From NCBI GenBank assembly GCA_965277075.1, contig OZ255707.1, forward strand, positions 992,001 through 1,056,000: a stretch of DNA of 64,000 nucleotides. Reading direction: 5' to 3'. This document shows positions 25,817-34,582 of the stretch, one piece after another; the stretch's first letter is position 1, and every line of letters begins with the position of its first letter. The stretch comes from Lustribacter sp965277075 (lineage in GTDB: Bacteria > Vulcanimicrobiota > Vulcanimicrobiia > Vulcanimicrobiales > Vulcanimicrobiaceae). A program made the translations under genes and the position numbers. The notes beneath the pieces are model-generated. The model was not told where the DNA came from and ran no database searches. It worked only from the letters and a program-made list of their open reading frames with translations.

Positions 25817-25869
25817 TGAGCTTGTCGAAGGGCGGGACGCGCTTATCCTTCGACAGACTCAGGATGACG
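25817..25869. repeat. REP-like palindrome (CCTGAGCTTGTCGAAGG type)
   Basis: GTCACCCTGAGCTTGTCGAA at 25819 is followed, after a short loop, by its near inverse ATCCTTCGACAGACTCAGGA, making a hairpin with a stem of over 20 pairs and few mismatches. This CTTGTCGAAGG palindrome is a repetitive intergenic family known from many GC-rich genomes. The right arm overlaps the last codons and stop of purL, so the hairpin forms across the purL stop on the message. It may stabilise the upstream message or attenuate purQ. Confidence 0.75.
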
Positions 25870-28159
25870 GTCCGGGCTCGGGTTGACTGGGGGGTGCGTA
25901 GAAGTCGCGCAGGGGTGTCGACCAGACGTCGTAGAGCGCGTCGAGCGACGCGGACGCGCCGTCGGCGAAGCGCATCGTGTAGGCATTGCTCGTCGTTCCG
26001 ACGCGCTGATGCGGGACGCGCATCGACGATGCCAGCGCGGCAAAGCGCCCGTCGTCGCCGGCTTCGATGAGAAAGCCCGCCGCTTCGGCGAACGCATCGT
26101 CCGTATGCACGCCGTCACGCTCGCTCGCGACGAGCGTCACGCCGATGCGCGCGCTCTCGTGGGTCGCGAACGCCATCTTTGCGAGCGCGACGAGCGTGCC
26201 GCCGTCCGAGACGTCGTGGGCGGCGAAAATCAGATCGCTCCGGTAGCCGGCAAGCACGAGCGAATGCGTCCGCTCGACGTCGCGGTAGTCGATGCGCGGC
26301 AACGTCGCGCCGGCGATGCCGAGCAACTCCGCATAGACGGAACCGCCAAGACCCGCATCGCACGCGCCGATCGCGTAGATCGCGGAGCCCGCGCGTTTGA
26401 ATCCCATCGTCGCGATCTTCGCGATGTCGTCGATGCCGCCGACGCAGGCGACGATCGGCGACGGCGCGACGGTGCGTCCCGACTTCGACTGATTGTAGAG
26501 GCTGACGTTGCCCGAGACGAACGGCGTGCCGAGCCGCCGCGCGGCAAAGCTCAGGCCGTCGATGGCGGCGATCATCGCGCCGAGGTGATCGGCATCGGTC
26601 GGATCGCCGAAGTTGAGGCAATCGGTCAGACCGAGCGGCCGGGCACCGACGGCGACCACGTTTCGCACCGCTTCCACGACGGCATGTTCGGCTGCGACCT
26701 GCGGGTCGAGTTTGCCGTAACGCGGATTCCCGGCGACGGCGAGCGCGACGCCGAGCGGTGCTCCGGGAATCGGGCAGATGACGCCCGCATCGGCATAACC
26801 GAGCGGGATCGCCGTGGTTCCGCGCACGACGCCGTCGTACCGCTGATAGATCGGCCGCCGCGAACACACGTCGCGGTGCGCGAGCAGCGCTTCGAGCGCA
26901 GTCGCCGGATCGGCAAAGCGCGTGAACGCCGGCGCGCCGCCGGGCGCGTTCGGCAACGCGATGGCATAGGGGCGATTGTAGCGCACCCCGCCCGTCAGAA
27001 AATCGAGATCGACGTCAATCACGACCTCGCCATGGTAGGTCGCGTGATAGCGTCCGCCCGAAACCACTTTTCCGACAACCGCCGCGCACGCCCCGCGCGA
27101 GATGCGCGGCAGCGAAAACTCTTCGTTGTAAATCGCGAGCAGCTGCGACGTGAACGACGGCGGCACGATCCAACACAGCCGTTCTTGCGTCTCACCGATC
27201 GCGACGACCGCCGGCGGCAGGTCGGGTTGCGACGTGGGAACGCGGTCGAGTTCGACCTCCGCACCGACGCCCCCGGACGCGCACAACTCCGCGCTACAAC
27301 CCGCGAACCCCCCCGCGCCGAGGTCCTTGAAGGCCGCCTCGATGCCGTCGCGGCGCAGCTCCGCGAACACGCGATATGACGCACGCATGATCACGTTTTT
27401 GAGAAACGGGTCGGGGACTTGGACGGCACCCTTGTTGGTTTCGGCATCCGCGTCGTCGAGCCGGAGCGAGGAGAAGGATGCGCCGCCGAAACCGCTGCGA
27501 TCCGTTGCTTTCCCGACGAGCACGATGTCGTGTCCGACGGAATTGCGGGGCGCGCGTGAATGAATGATATCCTTTTGCTTGACGAGCCCGAGCGCGACGA
27601 CGTTGACCAGCACGTTGTCGTCGAACGATTCATCGATGTAGACGTCGCCGCCGAGATTCGGGACGCCGATCGCATTACCGTAAGCGGCGATGCCGTCGAC
27701 GACGCTCTGCGCCACGTAGCGGCAGTGCGGGTCGTCGAGCCGCCCAAAGCGCAGCGGGTCCGCCAGGCCGATCACTTCCGCGCCCATGCACAGGACGTCG
27801 CGCACGATCCCGCCGATGCCGGTCGCCGCGCCTTCGAACGGTACGACTTGTGAAGGATGGTTATGCGATTCGTGCGCGATGACGACCCCGTAGGCTTCGC
27901 CCTTCCATGTGCCGAGATGCAAGATACCGGCGTCTTCCGCCGGTCCTTGCATCACGGTCGGCCCATCGGTCGGTAACTTTCGCAAGTGTTGCCGGCTCGA
28001 TTTGTACGAGCAATGCTCGCTCCACTGCGCGTCGAACGCGAAGAGTTCCGTGTCGGTCGGCAGGCGTCCTAAATGTGCGACGATCGCACGAATTTCGTCG
28101 GGCGTGAGCGCCACGCCGATGCGTCCGCGTTCGGCGATGAGGCGCTCGACGTCGATCAT
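25859..28159 (-). CDS. purL: Phosphoribosylformylglycinamidine synthase, large subunit (small-PurL type)
   Basis: PurL converts FGAR to FGAM with ATP and ammonia from PurQ. From ATG 28159 (MIDVERLIAERGRIGVAL) it has 766 residues, the size of PurL proteins that work with separate PurQ and PurS. Motifs include FDAQWSEHCSYKSSR, ESHNHPSQVVPFEGAATG, GDVYIDESFDDN, KDLGAGGFAGCSAELC, NFGDPTDADHLG, SGNVSLYNQSK and AAHDVSDGGTLVAL. The start overlaps the purC stop by one base (TAATG). Its last residues are encoded inside a REP-like repeat, so the tail (APPSQPEPGPSS) may have been altered by repeat insertion. Confidence 0.95.
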   Translation of the reverse strand: MIDVERLIAERGRIGVALTPDEIRAIVAHLGRLPTDTELFAFDAQWSEHCSYKSSRQHLRKLPTDGPTVMQGPAEDAGILHLGTWKGEAYGVVIAHESHNHPSQVVPFEGAATGIGGIVRDVLCMGAEVIGLADPLRFGRLDDPHCRYVAQSVVDGIAAYGNAIGVPNLGGDVYIDESFDDNVLVNVVALGLVKQKDIIHSRAPRNSVGHDIVLVGKATDRSGFGGASFSSLRLDDADAETNKGAVQVPDPFLKNVIMRASYRVFAELRRDGIEAAFKDLGAGGFAGCSAELCASGGVGAEVELDRVPTSQPDLPPAVVAIGETQERLCWIVPPSFTSQLLAIYNEEFSLPRISRGACAAVVGKVVSGGRYHATYHGEVVIDVDLDFLTGGVRYNRPYAIALPNAPGGAPAFTRFADPATALEALLAHRDVCSRRPIYQRYDGVVRGTTAIPLGYADAGVICPIPGAPLGVALAVAGNPRYGKLDPQVAAEHAVVEAVRNVVAVGARPLGLTDCLNFGDPTDADHLGAMIAAIDGLSFAARRLGTPFVSGNVSLYNQSKSGRTVAPSPIVACVGGIDDIAKIATMGFKRAGSAIYAIGACDAGLGGSVYAELLGIAGATLPRIDYRDVERTHSLVLAGYRSDLIFAAHDVSDGGTLVALAKMAFATHESARIGVTLVASERDGVHTDDAFAEAAGFLIEAGDDGRFAALASSMRVPHQRVGTTSNAYTMRFADGASASLDALYDVWSTPLRDFYAPPSQPEPGPSS

Positions 28160-29361
28160 TACGCGAGGCGTCCGGCACTCGGGGGCGGGACATTGAGCGC
28201 CGCATCCGCCTGCAGGACGTTGGACCGCGCGTTTGCTTCGATCAGCAGCACGCGACCGAACAGGACGGTATCCTCGAGCGCAAACGCCTTCGCGCATTGC
28301 AACGCAACGAGCTCGACGTCGGCCGTCGCGGGCGCCCGTACGACGGGCGTCGCCGACGCAAACTCGACGATGCCGGCAAGTGCACCGTCGCCGCTGCCGG
28401 CGGTGATGAAAATCAGGCGTGCGAAGGTGGCGTCCAGTTGGGTAACGAGCTGCAAGACGTATCCGGGCGTTCGCGTTGCCGACGCGATGTGACGCGCCGT
28501 CGGTAGGCCGAACGTCCCGAGCGCGCGCGCGATTTGCGCGGCACGTTCACTGAAGTCCGGACCGTCGGCGAGAATCGCCACCATGCCCGGCCGCATCAAC
28601 GGAAACGTCCCGACGGCTTCGGCGACCTGCTCGTAGTTCGCGCGCACCTCGGCGAGATCGGCCGGCGTGACGGCCGGGAGATTGCGGTAGCGCTGTTTGT
28701 CGAGCATCAGTTCTTCGCGGCCTTGCGGCCAGATGCGCCACGAATCGTTGTCGACGACGTCGGCGATGACGAGTTGCCCTTTGCCCTCGCCCGACGCGAT
28801 GCGGCCGAACTCGATCTTCAGATCGACCAACAACGTCTCACGCCGGCGCCATGCGTGCGCGAGAATTTCGAAGGTGATCCGCGCGAGCTCGCCGATCGTG
28901 CCCAGTTCCTGCGGCGTCGCGATGTTTTGCGCGACGATTGCGTCCGCCTCGACAAGCGGATCATGGTTCGCGTCGTCCTTGAGAAAGAATTCGATCACAC
29001 GCGGGACGAGTACCGTACCGCGAAGAACGGCCGGGCGGCGCTTGACGAACGATCCGGCGGCGACGCCGCGAACGACGACTTCGAGCGGCACCATCTGCGC
29101 CCGGCGCACGAGCATTTCGTTGTTGTCGTCGTCTTCACCACCGCTGATATAATGCGTCGGCAAGCCGCACAGATTGAGCAGACGGAAAACGCGCGCGGTC
29201 GTCTTGGCAGCGATGCGCCCTTTGCCCTCGATCTCGTCGCGCCGCGCACCGTCGCCGGCGGTAATCGCATCCGTCTGCTGCACGACGAGCAAATCCGGAT
29301 TGCCCTCCGCCTCGAACAAGACTTTGGTCTTGCCGCGCGCAATTTCGCGCCCTTTTTGCAC
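28159..29361 (-). CDS. purC: SAICAR synthetase PurC fused to a degenerate PurE-like domain
   Basis: Residues 1-about 250 are PurC, which couples CAIR and aspartate: ARGKTKVLFEAEG, GKGRIAAKTTARVF, PLEVVVRGVAAGSFVKR, LVDLKIEFGR and VIADVVDNDSWRIWP. Residues about 258-400 align with PurE (MVAILADGPDFSERAAQIAR, FGLPTARHIASATRTPG, ITAGSGDGALAGIVEF). Its SAHRTP active-site histidine is Thr296 (SATRTP), and the GGAAHLPG loop has lost its His. The second domain is thus unlikely to carry out normal PurE chemistry. The PurC-PurE order resembles vertebrate PAICS, but there PurE is active. GTG start, two bases after the purB stop. Confidence 0.9.
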   Translation of the reverse strand: MQKGREIARGKTKVLFEAEGNPDLLVVQQTDAITAGDGARRDEIEGKGRIAAKTTARVFRLLNLCGLPTHYISGGEDDDNNEMLVRRAQMVPLEVVVRGVAAGSFVKRRPAVLRGTVLVPRVIEFFLKDDANHDPLVEADAIVAQNIATPQELGTIGELARITFEILAHAWRRRETLLVDLKIEFGRIASGEGKGQLVIADVVDNDSWRIWPQGREELMLDKQRYRNLPAVTPADLAEVRANYEQVAEAVGTFPLMRPGMVAILADGPDFSERAAQIARALGTFGLPTARHIASATRTPGYVLQLVTQLDATFARLIFITAGSGDGALAGIVEFASATPVVRAPATADVELVALQCAKAFALEDTVLFGRVLLIEANARSNVLQADAALNVPPPSAGRLA

Positions 29362-29363
29362 GG

Positions 29364-30758
29364 TTACGCGTCGATCGTGTCGCGGATGCGCTGGGCGAGC
29401 CGGCGCGCGCGGACCGGTGCGTCGCCGACGTGGCCGGTCGGGTCGAGTTGCGAACGCACTTCGGCCGGATCGACGAACGTCACGATCCGCTCGTCGTCGG
29501 CGAGGAGACGTGCCAACGGGTTCGTCTCGCCGCGTCCGAGTGCCGCGTATGCGGTCATCGCATTTTCGCGAATCGCTTCGTGGAGCTCTTGGCGGTCCGC
29601 GCCGGCCCGGGCGGCTTCCATCAGCACCGCTTCGGTCCCGGAGAATGGTCCGTACGTGCGCAAATTCTCTGCGATCCTCCGTTCGTCGATCCGCAAGCCG
29701 TCGACGATCGTGCGCGCCAACCGGAGGATTTCATCCGTGCACAAGATCGCCTCGGGCAAGATCGTTCGCCGGTTCGCACTGTCGTCGAGCGTGCGCTCGA
29801 GGAAATTCGTCGCTGCGTTCTGCCACGCGACGTCGGCGTACGACGGCAGGAGCCGCGCGAGTGAATCAATGCGCTCCGACATGACCGGATTGCGTTTGAA
29901 CGGCATCGCGGAACTTCCGACTTGGCGCGAACCGAAGGGTTCGAACATCTCGCCGAAACCGGGCGAACTCTGGATGCGAACGTCGGCAGCGAATTTCGAA
30001 AGCGACGCACCGACGCCGGCGAGGGTCGTGAGCAAAAGATAGTCGAGTTTGCGCGGATACGTTTGCGTCGCGACGTCGCGAGATTCGAGTGCAAACCGCG
30101 CGAGCACCTCGCGCTCCTGATCGCCCGGCGTACGACCGCTGCCTTCGAGCAAACGTGCAAATGAAGCCGACGTTCCGACCGCACCGCGGATGCCTTTCGC
30201 GGTGAGCTGCGTCATTGCAAACGCGAGCGCCGCGCGATCGATCATGAGATCCTGCGCGTAAATTGCGAGCCGGTAACCGACCGTCGTCGGTTCGGCCGGC
30301 TGCAGATGCGTATAGCCCATGCATACGAGGTCGGCGTACCGGTCGACGTGCGCTGCAAACGCGAGTAACAACGCATCGATCGACGCGAGCAGCGCGGCGA
30401 CGCCCGCGTGCAGACGGAACATCTCAACGGTATCCTCGATGTCCATGGACGTCGCGCCGAGGTGCAGTTTGCCGCCGCCGATGGTCGCTTGCGAGGCGTA
30501 AACGCGGATCTCCGCCATCAAGTCGTGGCCGATTTCGCGTTCGATGGCGAGCGCCGCCGCGATGTCGATATCGTCGCCGTGCGCCCGCAGATCGTCGAGT
30601 TCCGCTTGGGTGACGAGGCCGCTGCGGAGCTGCGATTCGGCCAGCGCGATCCACACGGCGCGCCAAAGCGTGCGGCGCTTGCGCTCGGAGAATAGCGCCC
30701 GCAGGTCCGGATGTCCGTACCGCCATGAGAACGGCGACGCATACGTGTCGTCGTTCAC
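29364..30758 (-). CDS. purB: Adenylosuccinate lyase
   Basis: PurB cleaves SAICAR to AICAR plus fumarate and adenylosuccinate to AMP plus fumarate. The 464-residue protein shows the fumarase/aspartase superfamily signature GSSAMPFKRNPVMSE, the THLQPAEPTTVGYR segment with the catalytic His, and KLHLGATSMDIEDT near residue 100. The GTG start overlaps the holA stop (GTGA), and purC follows after two bases. Its AICAR product is the PurP substrate, so the gene order follows the pathway. Confidence 0.96.
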   Translation of the reverse strand: MNDDTYASPFSWRYGHPDLRALFSERKRRTLWRAVWIALAESQLRSGLVTQAELDDLRAHGDDIDIAAALAIEREIGHDLMAEIRVYASQATIGGGKLHLGATSMDIEDTVEMFRLHAGVAALLASIDALLLAFAAHVDRYADLVCMGYTHLQPAEPTTVGYRLAIYAQDLMIDRAALAFAMTQLTAKGIRGAVGTSASFARLLEGSGRTPGDQEREVLARFALESRDVATQTYPRKLDYLLLTTLAGVGASLSKFAADVRIQSSPGFGEMFEPFGSRQVGSSAMPFKRNPVMSERIDSLARLLPSYADVAWQNAATNFLERTLDDSANRRTILPEAILCTDEILRLARTIVDGLRIDERRIAENLRTYGPFSGTEAVLMEAARAGADRQELHEAIRENAMTAYAALGRGETNPLARLLADDERIVTFVDPAEVRSQLDPTGHVGDAPVRARRLAQRIRDTIDA

Positions 30759-31843
30759 GACGCCCGTCGCACCGCGGTGACTTTCGCAGCAATGTCCGCG
30801 GTCAGCATCTCGATCATCGCACGCGGATCATCGATTCGTCCGGTGACGACCGCCTCGAAACCGCGGACGGCCGCTTCGTAGCCGTAGCGCGCGCGGCGCT
30901 CGCCGATGCGACGCGCGATCGGGACGAGCGCGCGCTCACGCCAGCGATGTCGCGGCGGTAGCGGGCCGCCGCCCGGACGCGCAAGTTCCCACAACAAACC
31001 GAGGTCCGTCGCGAGCGCGCTCGCGAGCGGCACGGCCGCGCCGCGCGGATCGTTCGCAAACAGGTCGAACGCCAGCGCCAACGCTTCGGCTGCGCGGCCT
31101 TCGATCAACGCGCTCGCATAGTGCCAGGCCTTCGGATCCTCGATCGAGAGGCTTTCGCGCTCGAGATCTGCGAGCGTGATCTTCGAGCGGAGCAGCGCGA
31201 GCTTTTCGATATCGTTTGCGATCGAACCCAAATCGGCGTCGCTCTGGGCGAGCGCGGCAACGGCGCGCGGCTCCGCTTTCGCGCCGAGCCGTTCGAGCGT
31301 TTCGCGCACGAAGCGTTCGCGCGCATCGGCCGACACTGTCGTATCGATGCGCAACGCCTTGCGGCCGGCAAGCATGCCGAACGGTTCCGGCTTCGTCTTT
31401 TTGTTCGGCGGAAAAAGATCTTCGAGAATCAACGTGTTGCCGGCCGGAACGCGCTCCGCCGCCGCCCAAACGTCGCGCCGCGGCTGGGCGCGCAGCCGTT
31501 CGCAGCCGCGCACGACGACGACGCGCCGCTCGGCAAGGAACGGCATTGCCGCGGCCGCGTCGGCGACGGCGCGACCGACCTCGTCCGTTGCCGGGCCGTC
31601 CAGAACGTCGCAATTCATCGCGCGAAGGTCGGGCGGAATCAGCCGGTCGAGCAGCGCTTCGAGGGCGCGTTGCGCGAGAAGAATGTCGGTGCCTTCGATG
31701 ACGACCAACGCGCCGATCTTCGGCGAACCGTCGAGGAAATCATAGTACTTGATGTTTACCGTGCTCCGGCCGCGGCAGTTCGCTGCATCACCGTGCTGCC
31801 GTGAGAAGACGCGCGCGCGTTTGGAGATCGGCGATCGAATCAT
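30755..31843 (-). CDS. holA: DNA polymerase III, delta subunit
   Basis: HolA opens the beta clamp as part of the clamp loader. The product has the delta pattern: an N-terminal IKYYDFLDGSPKIGALVVIEGTD-like strand, RRVVVVRGCERLR, NTLILEDLFPPNKKTK, a VRETLERLGAKAEPRAVAALAQ collar helix and DLGSIANDIEKLALL. Homology starts at about IKYYDFL, but that point has no ATG, GTG or TTG. The first in-frame start is ATG 31843, which overlaps mtnA by 56 bases, so either the overlap is real or a rare start codon is used. It sits between mtnA and purB with a GTGA junction. Confidence 0.88.
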   Translation of the reverse strand: MIRSPISKRARVFSRQHGDAANCRGRSTVNIKYYDFLDGSPKIGALVVIEGTDILLAQRALEALLDRLIPPDLRAMNCDVLDGPATDEVGRAVADAAAAMPFLAERRVVVVRGCERLRAQPRRDVWAAAERVPAGNTLILEDLFPPNKKTKPEPFGMLAGRKALRIDTTVSADARERFVRETLERLGAKAEPRAVAALAQSDADLGSIANDIEKLALLRSKITLADLERESLSIEDPKAWHYASALIEGRAAEALALAFDLFANDPRGAAVPLASALATDLGLLWELARPGGGPLPPRHRWRERALVPIARRIGERRARYGYEAAVRGFEAVVTGRIDDPRAMIEMLTADIAAKVTAVRRAS

Positions 31844-32771
31844 CGTACGGCGGCCGCAGCACGCCGTACTCGGTGATCATACCGGCGATCAAGCGGCCCG
31901 GCGTCACGTCGAAGGCGGGATTGTACACCGGATCGTCGGCAGCGACGCGAATCTCGTCGGCGTCGCGTTCCTCGATCGGAATCTCCGCACCGGTCGCGAG
32001 ATCGAAGTCGAACGTCGAGCGCGGTGCGGCGACGTAGAACGGAATGCCGTGGTGGGCCGCCGCGATCGCGACGCCGTACGTGCCGATCTTGTTCGCCGTG
32101 TCGCCGTTGCGGGCAATGCGATCGGCCCCGACGACGACCGCTGCGACGCCTCGCCGTTGCATCGTGATCGCGGCTGCGCTATCGACGATCAACGTGCACG
32201 GCACGCCCGCTTCGCGCAACTCGAACATCGTGAGGCGGGCACCTTGCAATAGCGGTCGCGTTTCATCGACGAAAACGTGCAGGTTTTTGCCCGCACGATG
32301 CGCCGCGATAAACGTCCCGATCGCGGTGCCGTCGCCACCGGTCGCCAGCGGTCCCGCGTTGCAGTGCGTGAGCACGTTGCCGCTGTTCGGAAAGAGCGCG
32401 ATACCGTGCGCCGCAATGCGCGCGTCGATGTCACGCTGCTCCGCATGGATGGCCCGCGCTTCGTCGAGATACGCGCCATCGCTGCGAGCAAGGACGCGAT
32501 CGACCGCCCACGCAAGGTTTACCGCCGTCGGGCGTGCCTCACGAATACGACGGGCGGCTGCGCGAAACGCCTCGCCGTGGTGAAGCTGCGCAGCGAGCGC
32601 AACGCCGTAGGCACCGAAGATGCCGATCGCCGGTGCGCCGCGAACGGCAAGCGTCCGGATCGCGTCGACGATCGCGTCCACCGTCCGCGCACGCTCGCGC
32701 AAAATCCGCTCCGGCATCGCACGCTGATCGACGAACCCGACGGCATCACCGTCAAACCAAACCGATTCCAC
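31788..32771 (-). CDS. mtnA: S-methyl-5-thioribose-1-phosphate isomerase
   Basis: MtnA converts methylthioribose-1-phosphate to the ribulose form in methionine salvage. The 327 residues include RTLAVRGAPAIGIFGAYG, PTAVNLAWAVDRV, the catalytic Cys137 in LTHCNAGPLAT, VDETRPLLQGARLTMFEL, and GADRIARNGDTANKIGTYG with the catalytic Asp. The GTG start is 17 bases after the ribH stop. It is a member of the eIF2B-like fold; related ribose-1,5-bisphosphate isomerases lack this exact motif set. No other mtn gene is nearby. Confidence 0.93.
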   Translation of the reverse strand: MESVWFDGDAVGFVDQRAMPERILRERARTVDAIVDAIRTLAVRGAPAIGIFGAYGVALAAQLHHGEAFRAAARRIREARPTAVNLAWAVDRVLARSDGAYLDEARAIHAEQRDIDARIAAHGIALFPNSGNVLTHCNAGPLATGGDGTAIGTFIAAHRAGKNLHVFVDETRPLLQGARLTMFELREAGVPCTLIVDSAAAITMQRRGVAAVVVGADRIARNGDTANKIGTYGVAIAAAHHGIPFYVAAPRSTFDFDLATGAEIPIEERDADEIRVAADDPVYNPAFDVTPGRLIAGMITEYGVLRPPYDDSIADLQTRARLLTAAR

Positions 32772-32788
32772 GCTCCCGACTTCGCGTG

Positions 32789-33286
32789 CTAGCGGAAACC
32801 GACCCGCGGGCGTTCGATTTTGGGGTCGATCGCAACGACGGTCGCCGCAGCGACTGCCGCCTCATACCCCTTGTCGAGACGCGCCGGATCGGCGCGCTCC
32901 CGCGCCTGTTCCAGCGTTTCCGTCGTCAAGACGCCGAAACCGATCGGCACGCCCGTCGCAAGCTGCACGTCCATGATGCCGCGCGCACATTCGCCCGCGA
33001 CAAATTCGAAATGCGGTGTATCGCCGCGCACGACGATGCCGAGTGCGACGATGCCGTCGAAATCCGCGCCGCGGATCAAGCGGCGCGCCGCGATCGGCAG
33101 CTCAAAACAGCCCGGAACCGCGACGACTTCAACCGCATCATCGGCGACACCGCAATCGCGCAAGCCGCGGCGCGCACCGTCTTCGAGCCACGCCGCGAGG
33201 TCCGCATAGAACCTCGCGACCACGATCGCGAAACGTTTTCCAGCAACGTCGGGAAGCGTCGCCGCAACATTCTTCTCCAGCTTCAC
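32789..33286 (-). CDS. ribH: 6,7-dimethyl-8-ribityllumazine synthase
   Basis: RibH condenses the ribBA and ribD products to lumazine. From GTG 33286 (VKLEKNVAATLPDVAG) the product is 165 residues, and contains FAIVVARFYADLAAWLEDGA, VPGCFELPIAARRL, GIVVRGDTPHFEFV with the catalytic His, and TGVPIGFGVLTTETLEQA. The start is fixed by a GTGA overlap with a seven-codon mini-frame created by a 20-base duplication (see 33278-33317). Confidence 0.94.
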   Translation of the reverse strand: MKLEKNVAATLPDVAGKRFAIVVARFYADLAAWLEDGARRGLRDCGVADDAVEVVAVPGCFELPIAARRLIRGADFDGIVALGIVVRGDTPHFEFVAGECARGIMDVQLATGVPIGFGVLTTETLEQARERADPARLDKGYEAAVAAATVVAIDPKIERPRVGFR

Positions 33287-33317
33287 TGCGGCGTGCCCAG
33301 CTTCACTGCAGCGTGCC
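33278..33317. repeat. 20-base tandem duplication at the ribBA-ribH junction
   Basis: CAGCTTCACTGCGGCGTGCC at 33278-33297 and CAGCTTCACTGCAGCGTGCC at 33298-33317 differ by one base. Each copy contains on the minus strand a CAGTGAAG core that holds both a TGA stop and an overlapping GTG start. The right copy carries the ribBA stop, and the left copy carries the ribH start. Starting at the right copy's GTG gives seven codons (VKLGTPQ) that stop at the TGA overlapping the ribH GTG. Confidence 0.9.
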
Positions 33318-34520
33318 GAGCGTGCCGCTCGGGGCCAAGATATGACCCATCTTGTCGCGTTTCGTATCCATATAGTACGAGTTGTACTTCGTCGGCTCGG
33401 TCGCGAGCGGAACGCGACCAGTGATGCGTAAACCGAAGCCGTCGATTCCGGCGATCTTGCGCGGATTGTTCGTAAGCAAACGCAACTCGCGCACGCCGAT
33501 ATCGGCGAGAATCTGCGCACCGATGCCGTAATCGCGTTTATCCGCCGGTAAACCGAGCAGGACGTTCGCCTCGACGGTGTCGGCACCGCGATCTTGCAGC
33601 GCGTACGCGCGCAGTTTGTTGGCGAGGCCGATGCCGCGCCCTTCCTGATGGAGGTAGAGCAAAACACCGCGGCCCTCGGCGGCGATGGCGGCCAACGCCG
33701 CGTCGCGTTGCGCACCGCAATCGCAGCGCAGCGAGTGCAGCGCGTCGCCGGTCAGACATTCGCTGTGCACGCGCACGAGCGTATCGAGACCGTCTCCGAT
33801 GTCGCCCATGATCATCGCGACGTGACAGACGTGGTCGACGGCCGACTCGAATGCGATACCGAAAAACTCGCCGTAGGCCGTCGGCAGAGCAAACTCCGCG
33901 ATCCGCTGCACGAGTTTTTCGTGACGTAAACGGTACGCGACGAGATCCTTCACCGTGATCAGCTTGAGACCGTGTTTGAGACCGAACTCGCGCAAGTGCG
34001 GAAGCCGCATCATCGTGCCGTCGTCGTCCATGATCTCGCAGATCACGCCGGCGGGCGCGAGGCCGGCAAGCCTTGCCAGGTCGACCGACGCTTCGGTTTG
34101 TCCGGTGCGTACGAGCACGCCGCCGTCGCGTGCGCGAAGCGGGAAGGTGTGGCCGGGACGCAGGAAATCGCTCGGCGTCGCGGCCGGATCAAGCAACGCG
34201 AGAATCGTGTTTGCCCGGTCGTGGGCGGATATTCCGGTCGTCACACGGCCGCGCGCTTCCACCGAAACGGAGAAGGCCGTTCCGAGCGGCGCCGTGTTGT
34301 CGGCGACCATGTTCGGAATCTGCAGGTCGTCGAGCCGCTGCGACGTGAGCGGAACGCAGATCAACCCGCCCGCTTGCTTCCGCATGAAGTTGATCGCCTC
34401 GGGCGTGACCAGCTCCGCAGCCATCACAAGATCGCCTTCGTTTTCGCGGTCCTCGTCGTCGAGAACGATGACCATCTTGCCGACGCGGATGTCCGCTAAC
34501 GCAGCTTCAATCGAGTCCAC
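33303..34520 (-). CDS. ribBA: Bifunctional DHBP synthase / GTP cyclohydrolase II
   Basis: The N-terminal half (about 1-200) is RibB, with LDDEDRENEGDLVMAAELV and FPLRARDGGVLVRTGQTEA. It makes dihydroxybutanone phosphate from ribulose 5-phosphate. The C-terminal half (about 205-405) is RibA, with VRVHSECLTGDALHSLRCDCG (zinc cysteines), LYLHQEGRGIGLANKLRAY, and LPADKRDYGIGAQILADIG. It opens GTP. The 405-residue length is standard. The GTG start is 62 bases after ribE. Its TGA stop falls in the 20-base duplication before ribH. Confidence 0.96.
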   Translation of the reverse strand: MDSIEAALADIRVGKMVIVLDDEDRENEGDLVMAAELVTPEAINFMRKQAGGLICVPLTSQRLDDLQIPNMVADNTAPLGTAFSVSVEARGRVTTGISAHDRANTILALLDPAATPSDFLRPGHTFPLRARDGGVLVRTGQTEASVDLARLAGLAPAGVICEIMDDDGTMMRLPHLREFGLKHGLKLITVKDLVAYRLRHEKLVQRIAEFALPTAYGEFFGIAFESAVDHVCHVAMIMGDIGDGLDTLVRVHSECLTGDALHSLRCDCGAQRDAALAAIAAEGRGVLLYLHQEGRGIGLANKLRAYALQDRGADTVEANVLLGLPADKRDYGIGAQILADIGVRELRLLTNNPRKIAGIDGFGLRITGRVPLATEPTKYNSYYMDTKRDKMGHILAPSGTLGTLQ

Positions 34521-34582
34521 GATCCTTTGACCCTCCGCACGGTAGATCGGTTGTCAGCCTTTCGCGGCGACCCCGGCCCGCG

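Noticed and set aside
34521..34582. FMN riboswitch between ribE and ribBA or before ribD
   Set aside because: The spacer is only 62 bases, and no RFN-like conserved blocks were found there or near 36428-36625.
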